Assembly: GCA_963668015.2 (NCBI GenBank)
Contig: CAXXCR010000006.1
Coordinates: forward strand, 16,213 to 80,212
DNA length: 64,000 bases
From: Ilyobacter_A sp963668015
GTDB lineage: Bacteria > Fusobacteriota > Fusobacteriia > Fusobacteriales > Fusobacteriaceae
Reading direction: 5' to 3'
Shown: positions 59,457 through 64,000 of the stretch, piece after piece
How positions within the stretch are numbered: position 1 is the stretch's first letter
How the letters are laid out: each line of letters begins with the position of its first letter
Notes under the pieces: model-generated
The model's database searches: none
Seen by the model: only the letters and a program-made list of their open reading frames with translations
Told to the model about the DNA's origin: nothing
Translations under genes and position numbers: made by a program

Positions 59457-59930
59457 TTAAAGAGCCTTGTAGACTTTTTTTAGTATATGCCTAAAGAAAC
59501 CCTTGAAATTTCTGCTTTTCTTAAAGTACACTAAGACTTCTGGCACAAGTGAGATTACAATCTCAACAATTTTCTGATATTCTGAAAAAAGAGTCCCAAA
59601 ATATTTTTGTGAATTAAATATCCAAGAAATCATTATGATATTTAAAACCCTTAAAAAATTTAAAGCGGCTACATTGATGCCAGAGTCCGTGATATGTACA
59701 CCCGCTATACTCCAAATTATTTTCCCTTCCTGTATATACATTATCTGTGCTATACAGGTACTGGCATAAAAAAATATAACGAACTTTAACTTTTTGGCAT
59801 ATACTTTCAGCTCTTTATTTTTTATAATATTTATCAATAAAAGCAAAACACTTATTCCAACAAGACTTTGCCAACTTTTTAAAAAAATATTTACTAAAAA
59901 TAACAGTATTAGGCTATTTTTTAATAACAT
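59457..59930 (-). CDS. Small membrane protein, EcfT/CbiQ-like
   Basis: 157 residues with four or five hydrophobic segments, overlapping the serS 3' end by 17 bp. The segment DSGINVAALNFLRVLNIIMISWIFNS resembles the EcfT/CbiQ pattern G...ALRLLLL..., where the R is conserved. Family members are about 240-270 residues; this one is short, and no ATP-binding partner is near. Weak homology judgement; could also be an unknown membrane protein. Confidence 0.55.
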   Translation of the reverse strand: MLLKNSLILLFLVNIFLKSWQSLVGISVLLLLINIIKNKELKVYAKKLKFVIFFYASTCIAQIMYIQEGKIIWSIAGVHITDSGINVAALNFLRVLNIIMISWIFNSQKYFGTLFSEYQKIVEIVISLVPEVLVYFKKSRNFKGFFRHILKKVYKAL

Positions 59931-61185
59931 CTATCCCGCCCATATAAGGTCTAAGCACTTCTGGAATTATTATAGAGCCGTCTTCCTGCTGATAGTTTTC
60001 TAAAATTGCAAGCAGAGTTCTACCTACAGCTAAACCAGACCCGTTTAAAGTATGGCAAAATTCACTCTTTTTATTTCCACTCTCTCTATATTTAAGTCCC
60101 ATTCTCCTAGCTTGGAAATCTTCACAGTTAGAGCATGAAGATATTTCCCTATAGCTGTTTTGGAAAGGAACCCAAACTTCTAAGTCATATGTCTTAGCTG
60201 CTGAGAATCCTATATCCCCTGTACACAACTGAATTACTCTGTATGGAAGTCCTAACCTCTTAAGCACTTCTTCTGCATTTAAGACCATTTTTTCGAGTTC
60301 ATCGTATGAAGTTTCCGGTTCAACAATTTTTACCATTTCAACTTTATTAAACTGGTGCAGTCTTATAAGACCCTTCATATCCCTTCCATAAGAACCCGCT
60401 TCTCTTCTGAAGCAAGGTGAATATGCTGTATAGTATTTTGGAAGTTCTACTCCGTCTAATATCTCTTTTCTGTGCATGTTAGTCACCGGAACTTCCGAAG
60501 TAGGTATTAAAAACATATCATCAGTTGTTCTATAAGCATCATCTTCAAATTTAGGAAGCTGCCCGGTACCTTCCATTATCTCTCTTTTTACTATTAGAGG
60601 TGTCATTACCTCAGTGTACCCGTGCTCAGTAGTATGCAAGTCCAGCATAAAGTTGATTAATGCTCTCTCTAATCTTGCTCCAAGTCCCTTGTAAACTGTG
60701 AATCTAGATCCCCCTAATTTTGCTCCTCTTTCGAAGTCTATTATATCCAGTTCTTCGCCTAGATCCCAGTGTGATTTTGGCTCAAAATCAAATTCAACAG
60801 GTTCTCCCCATTTCCTTACTTCGACATTGTCATTCTCATCTTTTCCTATTGGAGTAGATTCATGATATACATTTGGAAGTGTCATTTGAAAGTAAACCAA
60901 CTTAGCGTCGATAGCCGATACCTTTTCGTCCAATTCCTTTATTCTTTTACTCACAATACCCATCTCTTCTATTATTTTAGAAGCATCCTGCCCCTCTCTT
61001 TTAAGCTTCCCTACTTCCGCAGAAGCGTTGTTTCTTTTGTGCTTAAGGGTATCTACCTCTGTTAAAATCTCTCTTCTCTCTGCATCTAACTGCTCAAATT
61101 CCTCCAAGTCTACTGATGCTCCTCTATTTTTTAGCGTCTCCTGTAAAAATTCAATATTGTTACGGATATACCTTAAATCCAACAT
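59914..61185 (-). CDS. serS: Seryl-tRNA synthetase
   Basis: 423 residues. N-terminal coiled-coil arm (about 30-100), then class II motifs: motif 2 YSPCFRREAGSYGRDMKGL and motif 3 GSGLAVGRTLLAILENYQQE, plus EVWVPFQNSYREISSCSNC. Charges tRNA-Ser. GAGGAGGAAG precedes the ATG. Confidence 0.97.
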   Translation of the reverse strand: MLDLRYIRNNIEFLQETLKNRGASVDLEEFEQLDAERREILTEVDTLKHKRNNASAEVGKLKREGQDASKIIEEMGIVSKRIKELDEKVSAIDAKLVYFQMTLPNVYHESTPIGKDENDNVEVRKWGEPVEFDFEPKSHWDLGEELDIIDFERGAKLGGSRFTVYKGLGARLERALINFMLDLHTTEHGYTEVMTPLIVKREIMEGTGQLPKFEDDAYRTTDDMFLIPTSEVPVTNMHRKEILDGVELPKYYTAYSPCFRREAGSYGRDMKGLIRLHQFNKVEMVKIVEPETSYDELEKMVLNAEEVLKRLGLPYRVIQLCTGDIGFSAAKTYDLEVWVPFQNSYREISSCSNCEDFQARRMGLKYRESGNKKSEFCHTLNGSGLAVGRTLLAILENYQQEDGSIIIPEVLRPYMGGIDVIKK

Positions 61186-61221
61186 AAGTTCTTCCTCCTC
61201 GTAAACCTTTTTTATTTAAAT

Positions 61222-61814
61222 TTATCTCCTATAACCTAATCTGGTCATTTTGTACTGTGTGGGTTCTAAGTTTAAAAACTTCAAAAGCGCCTTAGGCGAC
61301 ATACCTTCTAACTCCAATTCTATATGCCCCTCGGTCCTTCTAAAACTCTTGATTCTAGGCTTCAAGTCTCTTTTTTGCAACTTTCCTCTCTTGAGCCTTT
61401 CTTCTATTATTTCGTCTTTCTGGTATAGTTCCTCCAAGCTGTCTAATACTTCTTCAGACGAGGCTATCTTATAAATAAGATTTGTAAATTCCAGGGCTAT
61501 ATTGGATTTTTTCTCCACATCCTCGATTTTTAAAATTCCAGTCCTGCAGGTGAATTTAAATTCATTTTAGACAGTAGTTCCTCGTTTTGTATATCATCTA
61601 AAAACTCTACATCCATTGGCTCATTGTATGCTTCTTCCCCAAGTGAAATAGGGCTAGCCAGAGATATCTTAGGTCTTGGTGTAAAACCTTCAGAATGCTT
61701 TAGCTTTATTCCTGATTTCCTAAATATTCTTTCAAAAAGCCTCAACAAGTCCAAATGAGATATATATATCATATCTCCATTCTTATTAAAAAATATTCTT
61801 TTTTTTATTTCCAC
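61222..61814 (-). pseudogene. DUF2344 (TIGR03936-type) radical-SAM-linked protein, frameshifted
   Basis: The N-terminal part (61814-61530) begins RIFFNKNGDMIYISHLDLLR and includes GFTPRPKISLASPISLG, the DUF2344 signature. The C-terminal part (61518-61222) ends ALLKFLNLEPTQYKMTRLGY. They join if the AA near 61540 is AAA: PAGLEILKIEDVEKKSN. The likely start is GTG 61814. Normally encoded beside a radical SAM protein, which is not present in this window. Repaired length about 197 residues. Confidence 0.78.
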
Positions 61815-61820
61815 TCCAAT

Positions 61821-63218
61821 CTAAGGTGCTTTGTATGTGTCAATTATTACTTTTTTCATTATGTTTTTTTCAAAATGAACATAGTAGGGCATTGATAACT
61901 TAGTTTTTGCCACTACGTTCCCATCTTGGTTGCTCAACTGTATAAAAATTTCATTTGCTTTTGCTTTTTTACCAAACTGCTCTTTGAATTCACTAAAATT
62001 CCTAAAAGCAGTAGTTTTATTTTTACCTTTATTTATCTCCAGGTAAAACTCGCCAACCGCTAGATTTTTAGGCAGTTTCAACTGCACAAATCTGTTTTTA
62101 AATCCGTTTTGATGCTCAAGATAATTGAGCTTCATCGATACTCTCTCTCCTGGATGATACACACTTTTATCCAAAAAAGCATCATATATATATATTTTTC
62201 TGTTTTCTTTATAACTGTCTATATCTATACTGATCTTCTCAAAATCTAAGAAATTAAACCTATTGTTTATAAGTTGTAATATCTCTTCAGATAGGTGTCC
62301 CACCAATATTTCCATTGCATTGATGTCATCCGAGAAAAAATTTTCAAATTGAAATATTTTTTCCGTTCCTTCACCGTAAACAGTGCATTCAAATGACGCT
62401 GCTTGAAATTCATCAGTAGGATAATTTTTTAAAATTGCTTTTTGAAGTACTTCATTTAAGTATGTAGTCAGCGTTTTTTTGTTCTTTGGCATCTCAAAAT
62501 TAATTTTTTTGTCATCATTTACTTTTATTTGAAATTTATATGTAGCTATCTCCTCTACGAGTTCACCTGAAAGTCCATTTAATTCATCTCTTTTTACCAA
62601 ACCTATTGTTCTTTTTGAGCTTCCAACTTTGAACGGATTTTTTGCATTAACTGTGTAATCTATCTCGGCATTGTTCAAAAAATAGTAAATGTCCCCTTTG
62701 TTGCTTAACGGGTGTCCGTATACAGAGAATTTTTGTCCCTCTACCATCGAGAGGGTTCCGAGGTTTTCTATATAAATATCACCTCTAACAGGGCTTACAG
62801 ACACAGCCATTCCTGGGACTACATTCTTATGTTTTAAATCTGGTTTTTCAGGTGTCAAATCATAGCCTTCCACAGGTCTTATTAAAGCTAGATTAGAATC
62901 CTTTCCGTTCACAGAATAAGCTACCGCACCTAAATATTTTGAATTTATAAAAACCGGTGACCCACTCATCCCTTCTGAAATTCCACCATTTTTCTCTATA
63001 GTATCCCCATATACTCTCGCCAGTATCATTTTTGAACTACTATTTTCATCCTCTGTAATAGCAAGAATTTCAACATTAAAACTATCTATATTTTCTCCTT
63101 GGAATACTGTATATCCCGTTCCGGACATTCCCTGTTTTATATCATTTAATCTAAAATAATCCAAGGAAAATATCTCTGTAAATATAATTAGAAAGCCTAT
63201 AATAACTAATCTAGTCAT
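61821..63218 (-). CDS. SpoIVB-type S55 peptidase-domain protein
   Basis: 465 residues from ATG 63218 (TTGAGG upstream). N-terminal signal or anchor (LVIIGFLIIFTEIFS). The S55 pattern has the predicted nucleophile in ISEGMSGSPVF, followed by KYLGAVAYSV; FSVYGHPLSNKGD carries a conserved His. The C-terminal 180 residues are a beta-rich extension. S55 peptidases such as SpoIVB signal across membranes in spore formers; here the organism need not sporulate. A paired PDZ domain is not evident. Confidence 0.78.
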   Translation of the reverse strand: MTRLVIIGFLIIFTEIFSLDYFRLNDIKQGMSGTGYTVFQGENIDSFNVEILAITEDENSSSKMILARVYGDTIEKNGGISEGMSGSPVFINSKYLGAVAYSVNGKDSNLALIRPVEGYDLTPEKPDLKHKNVVPGMAVSVSPVRGDIYIENLGTLSMVEGQKFSVYGHPLSNKGDIYYFLNNAEIDYTVNAKNPFKVGSSKRTIGLVKRDELNGLSGELVEEIATYKFQIKVNDDKKINFEMPKNKKTLTTYLNEVLQKAILKNYPTDEFQAASFECTVYGEGTEKIFQFENFFSDDINAMEILVGHLSEEILQLINNRFNFLDFEKISIDIDSYKENRKIYIYDAFLDKSVYHPGERVSMKLNYLEHQNGFKNRFVQLKLPKNLAVGEFYLEINKGKNKTTAFRNFSEFKEQFGKKAKANEIFIQLSNQDGNVVAKTKLSMPYYVHFEKNIMKKVIIDTYKAP

Positions 63219-63395
63219 AAAACACATCCTCAAAATAAAAAGAACAACATTACATTTAATTCAAAATGTATTCTACCATATTCCATTTAGGATTTCAATT
63301 TATTTACCCTCTTACTAAATTCTTTCTTTAGTTTTTATGACAAGCCTTCTCTCTATGAGTACAAAACCTATATATCGCTTTTTTACCCAAGCTGC

Positions 63396-63899
63396 TTAAT
63401 AAAGCTTTTTCTTGAAAATGTCCATATAAGTCAAGTACAGCCTCATATCAAATTCCACTTGATGATAGCTTCTCTCCATATTCAAACACAGCTTATAAAA
63501 AGCTTTATCATGCCCTTTTTCTTTCAGGTGAGCCAGTTCATGTACGACTATATTTCTTAAAAACTCCTCGGGCATATTTTTAAACTGGCTTGCTATTTTA
63601 ATCTCATTTTTCACCTTTATCTTGTTTCCTTGTTTTCTTGGAACGTACGAATGCAGCCCCAATGCTTGATGGCTAAATTCTATCTTTGAATCATATGCAA
63701 CTTTGCTTAAAGGGTCGCTTTTCCTTAAATATCTGTTTTTTAATTCCATAACATATGAATACAGCAGTTTATCAGAGCTTATATTGTGCTTATTTGGGTA
63801 TTTACCTAATATAAGTTTTCCTAAGCTGTCATTGTTTATTAATTTTTCCACTTTTTTCAAAATTTCTTCGGGGTAACCCCTAAGATACTTTAATTCCAT
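63396..63899 (-). CDS. YgjP-like metallopeptidase-domain protein
   Basis: 167 residues with the gluzincin motif VVHELAHLKEKGHDKAF (HExxH with a further His) and family segment QALGLHSYVPRKQGNKIKVK. These M48-like proteins are putative zinc peptidases of unknown substrate. AGAGGAATGAC precedes the ATG at 63899, 9 bp after lspA. Confidence 0.86.
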   Translation of the reverse strand: MELKYLRGYPEEILKKVEKLINNDSLGKLILGKYPNKHNISSDKLLYSYVMELKNRYLRKSDPLSKVAYDSKIEFSHQALGLHSYVPRKQGNKIKVKNEIKIASQFKNMPEEFLRNIVVHELAHLKEKGHDKAFYKLCLNMERSYHQVEFDMRLYLTYMDIFKKKLY

Positions 63900-63908
63900 G
63901 TCATTCCT

Positions 63909-64000
63909 CTATCCTTGTAATATACTCAAAATTATTCCAAAAAATATATAAAAATCTGCTAAATTAAAAACTGGACTGTTTTTAAGGTTCGGCCTTATAA
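63909..64000 (-). CDS. lspA: Lipoprotein signal peptidase, C-terminal end only
   Basis: The last 30 codons, read from the window edge, end VFNLADFYIFFGIILSILQG then stop. This matches the C-terminal FNxADxxI catalytic motif of signal peptidase II. The rest lies beyond the right edge. It processes lipoproteins such as those at 34.3, 39.7, 47.5 and 48.4 kb. Confidence 0.8.
   Translation of the reverse strand, partial: IRPNLKNSPVFNLADFYIFFGIILSILQG

Overview
The window is low-GC DNA from a diderm bacterium. Outer-membrane style lipoproteins (CsgG, DUF799 and LPP20 types) sit beside Firmicutes-like control of sugar uptake: HPr with Ser46, HPr kinase, and a LicT-type antiterminator with its RNA target. 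Together with the AT bias, the IS256 copies and the gene content, this points to Fusobacteriota, probably a free-living genus near Ilyobacter, Propionigenium or Psychrilyobacter. The assignment is inference; no rRNA is present.

Layout. 1-1.35 kb: cation/proton antiporter (cut by the window edge) with a PTS EIIA protein. 2.5-5.6 kb: ClC antiporter and an MFS permease. 5.7-7.9 kb: the most unusual locus. A LacI-type regulator is followed by three tandem genes for 22-residue hydrophobic peptides and an HNH-like zinc protein, and each of these four genes is preceded by the palindrome (G)TGCTCGAGCA(C). 8-12 kb: hibernation factor and a large secreted Ig-like protein, frameshifted. 12.6-16.1 kb: duplicated tRNA-Leu(UAG), PP2C phosphatase, IS256 copy 1 (frameshifted). 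16.3-22.3 kb: small or broken genes, AI-2E-type transporter, ArsR-type regulator, and a candidate structured RNA. 22.9-31.6 kb: sugar PTS region (licT, EIIB, ptsH, ptsI, aminotransferase, a degenerate Mu-like transposase, crr, EIICB). 31.6-37.4 kb: MATE pump, then a TPP-riboswitch operon (thiamine-binding protein, ABC importer, TatD-like, GNAT). 37.4-39.7 kb: LPP20-type envelope operon. 39.8-50.2 kb: mtnN, then a long run of genes folC-SPOR-hprK-yitT-folB-folK/DUF523-nrnA-csgG-DUF799-sepF-acpH. 50.2-54.7 kb: PBP1A, rlmN, a PatB-type lyase. 54.7-64 kb: IS256 copy 2 inserted in the pyrG terminator, then pyrG, fba, an EcfT-like gene, serS, a DUF2344 gene, an S55 peptidase, a YgjP-like metallopeptidase and lspA.

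Two features run through the window. First, a family of roughly 330-bp intergenic repeats has imperfect terminal inverted repeats and CACAGAG-rich interiors; one member keeps the ends but has a different interior. Second, at least seven genes are broken by single-base length changes, nearly all in homopolymer runs. Sequencing or assembly error is therefore a serious alternative to true pseudogenes.

The PTS, HPr kinase and LicT genes form a sugar uptake and catabolite control circuit. The folate genes, nrnA, sepF and the lipoprotein genes share one long transcription unit. CsgG/DUF799 and LPP20 proteins probably contribute to one outer-membrane process from two operons.
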